A stretch of 45,251 nucleotides of DNA from an uncultured Tenacibaculum sp. (GCA_947504185.1 CANNGJ010000023.1:1-45251); one strand, 5' to 3'; counted from the stretch's first letter, positions 9,285 through 17,284 are shown. A program made the numbers and translations. Notes: generated from the letters alone by a model not told the origin.

Positions 9285-9884
9285 ATGAAAAAGATATTAT
9301 TATTTATTTTATATATAGTTTTTATAAACGAAACTATTAGCCAATTCAGAAAAGCAGATTTACTGTTTAAAGATGGAACTGTTTTAAAAGGTTATGGAAT
9401 GGTAATTAAAGATGATAAGATAAAATTTAAAATTTCTTTAGAAGATGAACCAGATGTATGGGACAATTTAATAGTAAAAGGAATTATATTTTATGATTTT
9501 GAAATTAGTCAAGAGTATGAATATATACATACGAAAAATAAAAAGAAACCTGAACTGTTGAGAATTGTTAAGAAAGGTAAAATTACTTTATATGAAAGAA
9601 GAAAAGTTGTATGGAATATGAAGTTTAATAGTAATAAAAATACTTTGAATACTTTTGAGAAGGTGAAATCAGTAAGTGATTATTCTCAATTTGAAGATAT
9701 AGATTTGTTTTTAAAGAGAGAGCATGAAAAAAAAGCAATTTTATATAATAGAACTATGAAAAAAAGTATTCAAGAATATTTTAAAGATTGTGATGTAATA
9801 AGAGATATGATACAAGAAGATGAATATAAAAAGTATAATAGAATACAATTAGTAAACTACTATAACGTGTTTTGTGGTGAGTAA
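9285..9884 (+). CDS. Secreted protein of unknown function
   Basis: 199 residues with a signal peptide (MKKILLFILYIVFINETISQ). The mature part starts 'FRKADLLFKDGTVLKGYGMV', which reads like a short beta-rich domain, followed by a highly charged Lys/Glu-rich helical C-terminal half. I do not recognise a named family. The gene starts 13 bases after the accA terminator and ends at a strong bidirectional terminator (9892-9920), so it is a single gene. No promoter box matching TAnnTTTG is visible upstream; low-level read-through from accA is possible. Confidence 0.75.
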   Translation: MKKILLFILYIVFINETISQFRKADLLFKDGTVLKGYGMVIKDDKIKFKISLEDEPDVWDNLIVKGIIFYDFEISQEYEYIHTKNKKKPELLRIVKKGKITLYERRKVVWNMKFNSNKNTLNTFEKVKSVSDYSQFEDIDLFLKREHEKKAILYNRTMKKSIQEYFKDCDVIRDMIQEDEYKKYNRIQLVNYYNVFCGE

Positions 9885-9891
9885 ACTAAAC

Positions 9892-9920
9892 AAAAAGCAA
9901 CCAAATTTGGTTGCTTTTTT
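9892..9920. terminator. Bidirectional terminator between 9884 gene and queE
   Basis: Perfect 14-bp palindromic arms AAAAAGCAACCAAA / TTTGGTTGCTTTTT with T-runs on both strands. It sits in the 38-bp gap between convergent genes and should serve both. Confidence 0.9.
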
Positions 9921-9922
9921 AT

Positions 9923-10555
9923 TTACGGTATATTTAAATACTTATGAGTTTGTAAAGAAATTCTCCATTTAGGATTTTTCATTACATAATCAATAATTAA
10001 TGGTGTCATTTTTTCTTTTTTACTCCATTCTGGTTGTAAAAAGAGTTGACATTTCTTTCCTACTTTTTCTGCTTGCTCTTCAGCAAATTGAAAATCATTC
10101 TTATTATGAATAATCATTTTCAATTCATCCGCTTGTTTATAACATTCTTTAGTAGGTAATTTTGTTTTTTTAGGAGATAAGCAAAACCAATCCCAAACCC
10201 CAGAAAAATCATATGCACCTGAAGTTTCAATATGCGTTTTCATACCTTTATCTTGAAGTTCTTTAGTTATATAATCTAAACTCCACATTAAAGGTTCACC
10301 ACCTGTTACTACTACTGTTTTAGCATACTTTTTAGCATTTTCAACAATAAGATCTGTTTTTGTAGGCGGATGTAAATTAGCATCCCAACTTTCTTTCACA
10401 TCGCACCAATGGCAACCAACATCACAACCACCAATACGAATAAAATAAGCAGCGGTACCTGTATGCGACCCTTCTCCTTGTATTGTATAAAACTCTTCCA
10501 TTAGCGGAAGCATTTCTCCTTTATCAATTAACTCTTGTACTTCTTTTTTCAACAT
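9923..10555 (-). CDS. queE: 7-carboxy-7-deazaguanine synthase
   Basis: Radical-SAM enzyme that converts carboxy-tetrahydropterin to 7-carboxy-7-deazaguanine in the preQ0/queuosine pathway. 210 residues from ATG at 10555, chosen because MLKKEVQEL matches the family start and a perfect -7 box lies 7 bases upstream; an in-frame start at 10747 would overlap the divergent gene. Seen: 'EEFYTIQGEGSHTG' substrate loop, the [4Fe-4S] motif C-DVG-C-HW-C (Cys44, Cys48, Cys51), 'VVTGGEPLM' SAM-binding segment, 'HIETSGAYD', 'LSPKK' and a C-terminal 'WRISLQTHKYLNIP'. It works upstream of Tgt, whose gene is about 5 kb away here. Confidence 0.95.
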   Translation of the reverse strand: MLKKEVQELIDKGEMLPLMEEFYTIQGEGSHTGTAAYFIRIGGCDVGCHWCDVKESWDANLHPPTKTDLIVENAKKYAKTVVVTGGEPLMWSLDYITKELQDKGMKTHIETSGAYDFSGVWDWFCLSPKKTKLPTKECYKQADELKMIIHNKNDFQFAEEQAEKVGKKCQLFLQPEWSKKEKMTPLIIDYVMKNPKWRISLQTHKYLNIP

Positions 10556-10562
10556 AAGGGTG

Positions 10563-10570
10563 CAAAGATA
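10563..10570 (-). promoter_or_regulatory. -7 promoter box of queE
   Basis: On the minus strand the box reads TATCTTTG, identical to that of tgt, and is followed by 7 bases and the queE ATG. The message should be nearly leaderless. Confidence 0.75.
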
Positions 10571-10631
10571 GTCAACATTAAAAATTAATGGATGATTTTT
10601 GTTACTTTTACGTGTTTTATCAATAAAAAGA

Positions 10632-12164
10632 ATGGCAAAAATGAGTAAAACGGAAGAGTTTTTTAAGTATATAAATGAAGGATACAAAACCAAAGGTGAT
10701 TTTATCACTCTAGGTGCTGGTATGTTAGGTGAAGAAACCGTAACCAATGCATTGGTAAATATTCCTTTAAAAACCTTAAATCGTCATGGACTGATAGCTG
10801 GGGCAACTGGTACAGGTAAAACTAAAACGTTGCAGGTGTTGGCTGAAAACATGTCAGAAAAAGGAATTCCGGTTTTATTAATGGATGTAAAAGGTGATTT
10901 AAGTGGATTGGCACAGCCAAGTCCTGGTCATGCAAAAATTGATGAACGTCACGAAAAAATTGGTGTTCCGTTTAATGCAACGAAGTTTCCAATCGAAATT
11001 TTATCAATTTCAGAACAAGATGGAGTTCGTTTACGAGCAACGGTTTCTGAATTTGGACCAGTGTTATTATCTCGTATTTTAGATTTAACCGATACGCAGT
11101 CGGGTATAGTAGCGATTATTTTTAAATACTGTGATGATAATAAATTACCATTATTAGATTTAAAAGATTTTAAGAAGATTCTTCAATTTGTAACGAATGA
11201 AGGTAAAGAAGAGATTCAAGAAGAATACGGACGAATTTCTACAGCAAGTACAGGAGCTATTCTTAGAAAGATAATTGAAATTGAACAACAAGGAGGTAAC
11301 CTGTTTTTTGGTGAAAAATCATTTGAAGTTGATGATTTAACACGTGTTGATGAAAATGGTAGAGGTTTAATATCTGTGTTACGTTTAACTGATATTCAAG
11401 ATAAACCAAAATTGTTTTCAACTTTTATGATGCAATTGTTGGCAGAAGTGTATGAAACATTCCCCGAACAAGGAGATAGTGATAGGCCTGAATTAATTAT
11501 TTTTATTGATGAAGCACATCTAGTATTTGACGAAGCATCAAAAGCATTGTTAAGTCAGATTGAAAGTATTGTAAAATTAATTCGTTCAAAAGGAATCGGA
11601 TTATACTTTGTAACGCAGAACCCGAAAGATGTTCCTGAAGATGTGTTAGCGCAATTAGGTATGAAAATACAGCATGCGTTGCGTGCGTTTACGGCAAAAG
11701 ATAGAAAAGCGATTAAGTTAGCAGCTGAGAATTACCCAGATTCAGAATATTATGATACTAAAGAAGTATTAACACAGTTAGGAATTGGAGAAGCTTTAAT
11801 ATCAGTGCTGAACGAAAAAGGAATTCCAACACCATTAGCGAGAACCATGTTACGTGCACCGATGAGTAGAATGGATGTGTTAACAGAAAAAGAAATTAAA
11901 CAAGTTTTAGATAACTCTAGATTGATTCCGAAGTACAACGAAACTGTTGACAGAGAAAGTGCTTACGAGATGTTAAACGGCAAGATTGATAAAATTAATA
12001 AAGAGAAAACTGAAGAGGCTCGTAAAAAGGAAGAAGAAAAAACTAAAAGAAAATCTTCGTCAACAAGAAGTAGAAGTACAAGACAAAATCCAATTATAAA
12101 AGTATTAACGAGTGCAACTTTTATAAGAGCAGCTTTTGGAATCTTAAAAAAAGTATTGAAATAA
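10632..12164 (+). CDS. HerA-like DUF853 ATPase
   Basis: DUF853/YjgR family P-loop ATPase related to HerA/FtsK translocases; 510 residues. Start placed at ATG 10632 (MAKMSKTEEFFKY); the start at 10599 would fall in the divergent promoter region. Seen: Walker A 'GATGTGKTKT' (residues 57-66), 'LLMDVKGDLSGLAQP', Walker B 'LIIFIDEAHLVFDEA', 'VKLIRSKGIGLYFVTQNP' and a Lys/Arg/Ser-rich linker before a hydrophobic C-terminus. Members are thought to be hexameric ATPases, but their cellular task is not established. A near-consensus -7 box TACTTTTA lies at 10603-10610, 21 bases before the start. Confidence 0.9.
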   Translation: MAKMSKTEEFFKYINEGYKTKGDFITLGAGMLGEETVTNALVNIPLKTLNRHGLIAGATGTGKTKTLQVLAENMSEKGIPVLLMDVKGDLSGLAQPSPGHAKIDERHEKIGVPFNATKFPIEILSISEQDGVRLRATVSEFGPVLLSRILDLTDTQSGIVAIIFKYCDDNKLPLLDLKDFKKILQFVTNEGKEEIQEEYGRISTASTGAILRKIIEIEQQGGNLFFGEKSFEVDDLTRVDENGRGLISVLRLTDIQDKPKLFSTFMMQLLAEVYETFPEQGDSDRPELIIFIDEAHLVFDEASKALLSQIESIVKLIRSKGIGLYFVTQNPKDVPEDVLAQLGMKIQHALRAFTAKDRKAIKLAAENYPDSEYYDTKEVLTQLGIGEALISVLNEKGIPTPLARTMLRAPMSRMDVLTEKEIKQVLDNSRLIPKYNETVDRESAYEMLNGKIDKINKEKTEEARKKEEEKTKRKSSSTRSRSTRQNPIIKVLTSATFIRAAFGILKKVLK

Positions 12165-12206
12165 AACAAATAGTAAGTTAAAGACGTTATAATAAAAAGT
12201 AAATCA

Positions 12207-12767
12207 ATGAAAAACATAATGAAGCCCTTAGTAATTGCAATAATATCAATTTTATTTATTCAATGTAGTAATAGTAAATTTGATGTAGCTAAAGGGAAAG
12301 TAGGAAGTTTAACTACAAAAACTACGATGCAAGAGATAGATGGGATTTTTAAGCAAGATTCTGTGGTAAAAGTATTAAGTGAAGGAATTAAAGGTGATAA
12401 CTTTTTTCAAGAAGATGATAAATATAAGATTTACGAAAAAGGAGGGAAGCATTTGCTAACTATTATTCCTCAGGAGCAATTAGATTCTGTATCAACTATT
12501 AAGAGTATTGAAATTTTTGACGATCGTTATAAAACAAAATCTGGATTAAATATTAATTCTACATTCCAAGAGATTAACGCAAATAATACAATTAACAAGG
12601 TAGAGTCAACATTTTCATCGGCAACTTTATTTATTGATGATTTAAATGCTACTATTGCTATTGACAAAGAAGATTTAGGTTTAAAAGATTTTAGTACTCA
12701 AAAAGTATCAAAAGAACAAATTCCTGATTTAGCAAAAATAAAATCATTAACCATCTGGTTTAATTAA
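12207..12767 (+). CDS. Hypothetical lipoprotein
   Basis: 186 residues with a type II signal peptide ending in a lipobox (ISILFIQC, Cys at about residue 20). The rest is a compact alpha/beta protein: 'SLTTKTTMQEIDGIFKQDSV', then 'YEKGGKHLLTIIP', 'TIKSIEIFDDRYKTKSGLNI' and a C-terminal 'LAKIKSLTIWFN'. It reads like a small two-lobed domain that occurs as a conserved hypothetical in flavobacteria, but I cannot name it. It begins 42 bases after the DUF853 gene and may be co-transcribed with it; it ends at the terminator 12777-12807. Confidence 0.8.
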   Translation: MKNIMKPLVIAIISILFIQCSNSKFDVAKGKVGSLTTKTTMQEIDGIFKQDSVVKVLSEGIKGDNFFQEDDKYKIYEKGGKHLLTIIPQEQLDSVSTIKSIEIFDDRYKTKSGLNINSTFQEINANNTINKVESTFSSATLFIDDLNATIAIDKEDLGLKDFSTQKVSKEQIPDLAKIKSLTIWFN

Positions 12768-12776
12768 AATCATATT

Positions 12777-12807
12777 AAAAACCGAAACATTTGTTTCGGT
12801 TTTTTTA
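12777..12807 (+). terminator. Rho-independent terminator after 12767
   Basis: 11-bp arms AAACCGAAACA / TGTTTCGGTTT with a TT loop and a following run of Ts. It ends about 10 bases before the next start codon, so the cupin promoter must overlap it. Confidence 0.88.
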
Positions 12808-12817
12808 TTTTTATAAC

Positions 12818-13186
12818 ATGAGTAAAAAATACACCATTCAAAAAAGTCCGTTTGTAGTACCAACTACTGATGGAAAATTAATAGAAGAACATTTTGGTAA
12901 TGCTACTGATAAGAGTTCTAAAGTAAGTATTGCGCATATGGTTGCTCCTGCGGGATGGAGTGAACCTTTTCAAACACCAGAGTTTGAAGAGTACACATAT
13001 ATTATTAAAGGGAAAAAACAATTTAATATTGATGGAGATATCGTTGTGCTAGAAGCAGGACAATCTATTAAAATAGAGAAAAACGTTCGTGTTCAATACT
13101 CAAATCCATTTGATGAAGTGTGCGAATATTTAGCAGTTTGTTTACCTGCTTTTTCTATTGATTTAGTAAATAGGGAAGAAGGGTGA
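12818..13186 (+). CDS. Cupin-domain protein
   Basis: Single-domain cupin, 122 residues from ATG 12818; the in-frame upstream start at 12791 lies inside the terminator hairpin. Seen: 'VAPAGWSEPFQTPEFEEYTYIIKG' (cupin motif 1 region, with Gln/Glu in place of some usual histidines) and 'VLEAGQSIKIEKNVRVQYSNP' (motif 2 region). The metal-ligand histidines expected of enzymes are incomplete, so it may be a small-molecule binding or protective cupin rather than an oxygenase. Cytoplasmic (no signal). Ends 3 bases from the convergent gene at 13190 with no room for a separate terminator. Confidence 0.85.
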   Translation: MSKKYTIQKSPFVVPTTDGKLIEEHFGNATDKSSKVSIAHMVAPAGWSEPFQTPEFEEYTYIIKGKKQFNIDGDIVVLEAGQSIKIEKNVRVQYSNPFDEVCEYLAVCLPAFSIDLVNREEG

Positions 13187-13189
13187 AAA

Positions 13190-14002
13190 CTATTTTTTAA
13201 TAGTATTTTTTTCCGTAGACTCCTTACTATTAGAGATATTAAACCCAATATTAATACCAATACCTAGCCATGCTTTTCCATCATGAGTCCAGTTAGTATT
13301 TGCATCTTCATTTGCTAAGAAATCCCAACCAACAAATAATCCAGCATTTATAGTTTTAGAGAAACGTAATAATAAGCCTGAAGAAATTGAAAAAGCACTA
13401 GCAGTTCTAGCTTCTGTAACATTACTATTTTTTGAATTTAAGTCTATTTTAGCTAACCCTACGCCAAAATTTGGCTCTAAAATCCATCGCTCTTTTAATT
13501 TTCTACTTAATCTGTATTGAGCACCAATACTTAGCCCAATATTTAATTCTTGCTCAAAATCAAAATTATTAAAACGTAATTTAAATGGAACAGAGTAAAA
13601 ACCTGCTGAAGCACCTTTGTATAAAGAGTAATATTTTGTTGTAACTCGTAAAAAGTCATCAATTTTTATTTTGAAATATTTTAAAGTATTCTCATTGTTA
13701 AAATATGTTTGATTAAAGACATTACCTTTAGCTTTCTTACTTTCATTAGAGTAAATTTTACTTTTATAGTATTGAATAATTACGGTACTATCATTTACAA
13801 TTTTAATAGCATTTACAATACGATCTATATTATGAACAACTATTTCTTTACTTTCATTTTTTCCGTTAAAGTCAGTTGTGTAATTGGTTTGAAATGCTGA
13901 AGTGAAAATGTAATTCCCAAGTTCAATTTTTGTATTGGTATTTTGTTGTTGAGCTTGTGTTGTAACTACACAAAACAAAAGAATTAGTTTAAAGACTCTC
14001 AT
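13190..14002 (-). CDS. Secreted barrel-like protein, likely two-component target
   Basis: 270 residues, signal peptide MRVFKLILLFCVVTTQAQ. Residues 20-110 form a Lys/Asn-rich N-terminal part with 'STVIIQYYKSKIY'. From about 125 on there are alternating amphipathic strands ('FKLRFNNFDFEQELNIGLSI', 'WILEPNFGVGLAKI', 'FSISSGLLLRFSKTINAGLF', 'KAWLGIGINIGFNIS') like an eight-stranded outer-membrane barrel. No named family recognised. It lies directly downstream of the response-regulator gene but has its own promoter: an operator-like dyad at 14057-14072 and a -7 box (TATCTTAG) at 14026-14033, with the same 23-bp spacing as the regulator gene itself. I infer it is an output gene of the adjacent two-component system. 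Confidence 0.75.
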   Translation of the reverse strand: MRVFKLILLFCVVTTQAQQQNTNTKIELGNYIFTSAFQTNYTTDFNGKNESKEIVVHNIDRIVNAIKIVNDSTVIIQYYKSKIYSNESKKAKGNVFNQTYFNNENTLKYFKIKIDDFLRVTTKYYSLYKGASAGFYSVPFKLRFNNFDFEQELNIGLSIGAQYRLSRKLKERWILEPNFGVGLAKIDLNSKNSNVTEARTASAFSISSGLLLRFSKTINAGLFVGWDFLANEDANTNWTHDGKAWLGIGINIGFNISNSKESTEKNTIKK

Positions 14003-14025
14003 AATAAGGTTGGTTTTAATTGAGT

Positions 14026-14033
14026 CTAAGATA
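14026..14033 (-). promoter_or_regulatory. -7 promoter box for 13190-14002 gene
   Basis: Minus strand TATCTTAG, one mismatch to TAnnTTTG, 23 bases from the dyad at 14057-14072 and 23 bases before the start codon. The weak match suits an activator-dependent promoter. Confidence 0.5.
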
Positions 14034-14056
14034 ATTTTAAAAAGAAGTATGTTTTG

Positions 14057-14072
14057 TCCCTATAAATAGGTA
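14057..14072 (-). promoter_or_regulatory. Operator-like dyad 1 (two-component regulon)
   Basis: TCCCTA-TAAA-TAGGTA on the plus strand: 6-bp inverted half sites with one mismatch, 4-bp spacer. It sits just past the stop of the response-regulator gene and 54 bases upstream of the start at 14002. Shared with dyads at 14765, 17245 and 39057. Confidence 0.6.
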
Positions 14073-14074
14073 GT

Positions 14075-14716
14075 TTAAAACTGATATTTTTTATCAATAG
14101 CATATTTAACCAATTCGTTCCCGCCTTTCAAATTGAGTTTACGAATCATATTTTTTCTATGGGTATCTACCGTTGTTTTTGCTATAAATAAGGTTTCTGC
14201 GATTTCTTTTGAAGTGCTTCCGTTAGCAATTAAGTGTAAAATTTCTTTTTCCCTATTTGACAAAATTATTTTCTCAGATTTACCAATGATAACGTTCTCA
14301 TTGATGTAATCGTTCATAAAATTAAAAGCAACATTTGGGTCAAAAAATGTCTCACCATTAGCTACAATAACAATTGCTTTTGATAACATTTTAATACCAG
14401 AGTTTTTGAGTAAGTATCCTGAAGCTCCAGCATCTAACATTTGTTTAATGGCATCAGGTTGGTCAAACATAGTTAAAGCCAATACTTTAATATGTGGAAA
14501 TTGAGATTTAATAAGCTTTGTAGCTTGAATACCATCCATTTTAGGCATGCGAATATCAGTAATTACTAATCTAGGTTGTTTTAAAGTAACAAGCTTAACT
14601 AAATCTTCACCATTATTAACGGTACCAATAATATTGATTTCTTCATCATATTCAAAAAACGATTTAACTCCATCAATTAACATTTGATGATCTTCTGCCA
14701 TAGCAATACTTATCAT
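14075..14716 (-). CDS. NarL/FixJ-type response regulator
   Basis: 213-residue DNA-binding response regulator. Receiver domain residues 1-120: acidic 'AEDHQM' near the start, phospho-acceptor Asp54 in 'LVITDIRMPKMDG', conserved Thr in 'VLALTMFD' and Lys in 'YLLKNSG'. LuxR-type helix-turn-helix at the C-terminus (about 148-210): 'LSNREKEILHLIANG' and 'KEIAETLFIAKTTVDTHRKN'. The cognate kinase gene is upstream on the same strand, 64 bases away, but this gene has its own promoter (TATCTTTG at 14734-14741) and its own operator dyad (14765-14780), so autoregulation is likely. It is the obvious candidate to bind the dyads described in this window. Confidence 0.95.
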   Translation of the reverse strand: MISIAMAEDHQMLIDGVKSFFEYDEEINIIGTVNNGEDLVKLVTLKQPRLVITDIRMPKMDGIQATKLIKSQFPHIKVLALTMFDQPDAIKQMLDAGASGYLLKNSGIKMLSKAIVIVANGETFFDPNVAFNFMNDYINENVIIGKSEKIILSNREKEILHLIANGSTSKEIAETLFIAKTTVDTHRKNMIRKLNLKGGNELVKYAIDKKYQF

Positions 14717-14733
14717 ACGATATCTGTTTTTAT

Positions 14734-14741
14734 CAAAGATA
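14734..14741 (-). promoter_or_regulatory. -7 promoter box of response regulator
   Basis: Minus strand TATCTTTG, perfect TAnnTTTG match, 17 bases upstream of the ATG at 14716 and 23 bases downstream of the dyad at 14765-14780. Confidence 0.7.
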
Positions 14742-14764
14742 AGAAATGCATTAACTAAAAAATA

Positions 14765-14780
14765 TACCTAAGTTTAAGTA
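14765..14780 (-). promoter_or_regulatory. Operator-like dyad 2 (response-regulator promoter)
   Basis: TACCTA-AGTT-TAAGTA on the plus strand, one mismatch to the perfect dyad. It abuts the stop codon of the kinase gene (14781) and lies 23 bp from the -7 box of the regulator gene, the position expected for an activator contacting RNA polymerase. Confidence 0.62.
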
Positions 14781-16700
14781 TTATGCGATAGGAATATTTA
14801 TAATAATAGAAGTACCTTTATTTATAGTAGAATCTACATTAAGTGTACCATCTAGATGTTTTAATCTAGTTTGAATAGAACTTAAACCAATTCCTTCTTT
14901 TAAAGCTGTTTTATCATAGTTAAACCCTTTTCCGTTATCTTCTATTATAATATTTAAGTTTTGATCATAGAGCGCAATATTTATAGTAGCTTCGGTAGCT
15001 TTTGCATGTTTAATAATATTAGTGATAAGTTCTTGAATAATTCTAAATACAGTAATTTCTAATTTATTCTCTAACCTTTTATCTAAACCAAAGTCTAAAA
15101 CATGAATTTTAATTTTATTAGCATCCGATATTTTCTCAGCCATTAATTTTACAGCAACTAATAAACCTTTATTTGCAATTACTCCAGCATTTTTTGCATG
15201 TGCAATACTACGTACTTTTAAATAAGTCTCATCTATCAATTTTTCAGTCTTCTGATATAACTCATCTTGATTAAAGTGCTTTTTCTCTCTATTCAGTTTT
15301 AAGTTTTCAAAATGGAGTTTTAAGGTAGCCAATACACTACCTATATTATCATGTAAATCTTCTGCAATTCGTATGCGTTCTTTTTCTTGACCAACCACCA
15401 TAGCATTAATAGAAGTAATTTCTTGCTCTTTAAGTAGCGTAAGGTTTTTTTGTTTCGCAAGCTCTTTTTGTTGTTCTGCTAATAAACGTTTTCTACGAGA
15501 ACTTTTTAGGGAAAGAAACCCTATAATACCTCCTAAGAATAAAAAGACTAATGCCCCATAAAATAAATTTATATTTTGTTTTCTTTTAGATTCGCTTAGT
15601 AGATTATCTTGTTTAAGTTGAAGATTTTCTTTTTCTTTTTTTTCAGTTTGATATTTAGTTTCTATTTCCTCTACTTTTTCAATTAAGGACTGTTTTTTTA
15701 TAGAATCATTAAGGTTGATAAATTTAGAAGAATAATCATAAGCAAGCTTGTATTTTTTTAAGAGGGAATAGTTTTTAGCTAAATCATCGTATAATTCTAA
15801 TTCTAATTCAGAAAAGTTATCTTCTTTAATATTTTTTAAAGCTAAGTGTAACTCTTTATTTTCTTTTAAATAATTATTTTTTCTTTGGGCAATGATTGAT
15901 AAATCTCTATGAATATAAGCTAATGTTCTTTTCGAAGTAAATTTATTTATAGCCTTTTTATTGTAATAGGTGGCAGAGTCTATATTGTTATAATAATTTA
16001 GGTAGATAGAACCTATATTTTGTAAAACAGAGTTTTTATTCTTCTCTCGTAGTTTATAGTTTAGAGCTTCTTTAAAATTAACTAAAGCAAGTTTTGGTTT
16101 ATTTTCTTGATCATAAAAAACACCTAAATTATTTAGTGCGGAACCAATTTTATAATCATTTTTAGTTTTTTTACTTTCTTGTAAATATTTATTTAAATAC
16201 TCTAGATATTTTTTTTTGTTAGATGTTAATCTGTAAATAGAAGCTAAACCAGAATAAATGTTTGCTCTATCTTTTATATTTTTTGATGAGTCTTTTTCAT
16301 AATATTTTAAGGCTTTAATAAAATAAATAGAAGATGAGTCTAATTTATTTAACGCTTTTAAGATATATGCTTTATTTAAATAATAATCATTTAAGTTCTG
16401 TTTATTGAGTTTCTTAGAATAGGAAGAGATTTTATTTATTGTAGTAATACAATTAGCATATCTTTTTTCTAAAAAAAAGCAATAGAATTGATTTTTGTCA
16501 AAAACAACATATTTATTATTTGTTGTATAATTACTATAATCAGATTGATAGGTATTTATTAAATTTAAGGCTTTTTGAACCTTTCGTGATTTTATGTATA
16601 AATTTAAAGAGTCATTTAATTGAGAAACCTGCAACTTATTTTGTGAAAATAAAATTGCAGGAAAAAAAAATAATAATAAATATTTTTTCTTAAAAAACAT
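14781..16700 (-). CDS. TPR-containing sensor histidine kinase (HisKA_3)
   Basis: 639 residues. Signal-anchor/signal peptide (1-20, ending 'AILFSQ'), a periplasmic tetratricopeptide-repeat region (about 25-335, e.g. 'IGSALNNLGVFYDQENKPKL'), a charged coiled coil (about 338-375), one TM helix (379-398, 'LFYGALVFLFLGGIIGFLSL'), then the HisKA_3 dimerisation helix with phospho-acceptor His450 in 'ERIRIAEDLHDNIGSVLATL', and the HATPase domain with N box 'ELITNIIKHAKA' and G boxes 'DNGKGFN' and 'GIGLSSIQTRL'. It should phosphorylate the NarL-type regulator encoded next. The ligand is unknown; TPRs suggest a protein or peptide partner outside the inner membrane. Its start is 1 base after the stop of the 160-residue gene, implying translational coupling. 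Confidence 0.93.
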   Translation of the reverse strand: MFFKKKYLLLFFFPAILFSQNKLQVSQLNDSLNLYIKSRKVQKALNLINTYQSDYSNYTTNNKYVVFDKNQFYCFFLEKRYANCITTINKISSYSKKLNKQNLNDYYLNKAYILKALNKLDSSSIYFIKALKYYEKDSSKNIKDRANIYSGLASIYRLTSNKKKYLEYLNKYLQESKKTKNDYKIGSALNNLGVFYDQENKPKLALVNFKEALNYKLREKNKNSVLQNIGSIYLNYYNNIDSATYYNKKAINKFTSKRTLAYIHRDLSIIAQRKNNYLKENKELHLALKNIKEDNFSELELELYDDLAKNYSLLKKYKLAYDYSSKFINLNDSIKKQSLIEKVEEIETKYQTEKKEKENLQLKQDNLLSESKRKQNINLFYGALVFLFLGGIIGFLSLKSSRRKRLLAEQQKELAKQKNLTLLKEQEITSINAMVVGQEKERIRIAEDLHDNIGSVLATLKLHFENLKLNREKKHFNQDELYQKTEKLIDETYLKVRSIAHAKNAGVIANKGLLVAVKLMAEKISDANKIKIHVLDFGLDKRLENKLEITVFRIIQELITNIIKHAKATEATINIALYDQNLNIIIEDNGKGFNYDKTALKEGIGLSSIQTRLKHLDGTLNVDSTINKGTSIIINIPIA

Positions 16701-16701
16701 T

Positions 16702-17184
16702 TTACTCTATTATAGGAAAATCATCAATGGGGTCGGTAGAACCACCAGTGCTATTTTTTGTGTAAGAAATTAAAGAATTATCTTTTTTATCTAAACCATC
16801 TTTTAATAAAGGGTTTAAAAGGTGTACAACATAGTTTACACGGATAGCGTTTTCTAAAAATGATTGTATAAGGTTTATTTTTTTAATATCAATTACAAGT
16901 TCTGTAATACAAGGTGAAGTAAAGTCCATTTTAGAATAATCTAAATTAAATTCTAAATGAATTAATCCATTTTCAATATTCTGATCTATAGTTTTGTTTT
17001 TAAGAGTAACTCCATCAAATGAGTGGAAGCTAATTAATAAAAAGAAAGTATCCTTGATGGGTGTATACTTTACTATCTTAGTACTTGGAGAAAAAAAAAG
17101 GTTATGAGAATTTAGATTAATAACTTCAGTCTCATATTTAGATGAACTGACAATGTAGTTTTTTTGACTATAAATAGTTTCCAT
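16702..17184 (-). CDS. Unknown 160-residue protein, first gene of kinase operon
   Basis: No signal peptide or TM segment. The sequence is Asn/Ser/Ile/Lys-rich with predicted beta strands ('DTFFLLISFHSF', 'GLIHLEFNL', 'ITELVIDIKKINLIQSFLEN') and ends in a distinctive acidic Gly-Ser-Pro tail 'NSTGGSTDPIDDFPIIE'. I do not recognise a family. Because it is coupled to the kinase gene with a single intervening base, it probably acts with the kinase, e.g. as a sensor accessory, an inhibitor or a feedback component; this is inference only. Its promoter region carries two operator-like dyads (17245-17260, the only perfect copy, and 17269-17284). Confidence 0.7.
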   Translation of the reverse strand: METIYSQKNYIVSSSKYETEVINLNSHNLFFSPSTKIVKYTPIKDTFFLLISFHSFDGVTLKNKTIDQNIENGLIHLEFNLDYSKMDFTSPCITELVIDIKKINLIQSFLENAIRVNYVVHLLNPLLKDGLDKKDNSLISYTKNSTGGSTDPIDDFPIIE

Positions 17185-17214
17185 ATAGGTTAATTTTATT
17201 AGTTAATACTCCTC

Positions 17215-17222
17215 CAAAGTTC
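17215..17222 (-). promoter_or_regulatory. Probable -7 element of kinase operon
   Basis: Minus strand GAACTTTG: the TTTG core is present but the TA is missing. It lies 22 bases from the perfect dyad and 30 bases before the start at 17184. Weak on its own; supported by the spacing shared with three other promoters. Confidence 0.4.
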
Positions 17223-17244
17223 TAAAAAAGAAACTTAGAGTAGT

Positions 17245-17260
17245 TACCTATAAGTAGGTA
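17245..17260 (-). promoter_or_regulatory. Operator-like dyad 3a (perfect copy)
   Basis: TACCTA-TAAG-TAGGTA: perfect 6-bp inverted half sites with a 4-bp spacer, 60 bases upstream of the kinase operon. Confidence 0.65.
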
Positions 17261-17268
17261 TTTTTAAC

Positions 17269-17284
17269 TACCTAAATATAAGTA
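17269..17284 (-). promoter_or_regulatory. Operator-like dyad 3b (second copy)
   Basis: TACCTA-AATA-TAAGTA, same pattern and same single mismatch as the dyad of the regulator gene; its centre is 24 bp upstream of dyad 3a. A tandem arrangement suggests cooperative binding at the kinase operon. Confidence 0.55.

Noticed and set aside
10556..10747. Longer N-terminus for queE
   Set aside because: The extra 64 residues read through the promoter region and into the divergent ATPase gene; the family start and a perfect -7 box support 10555.
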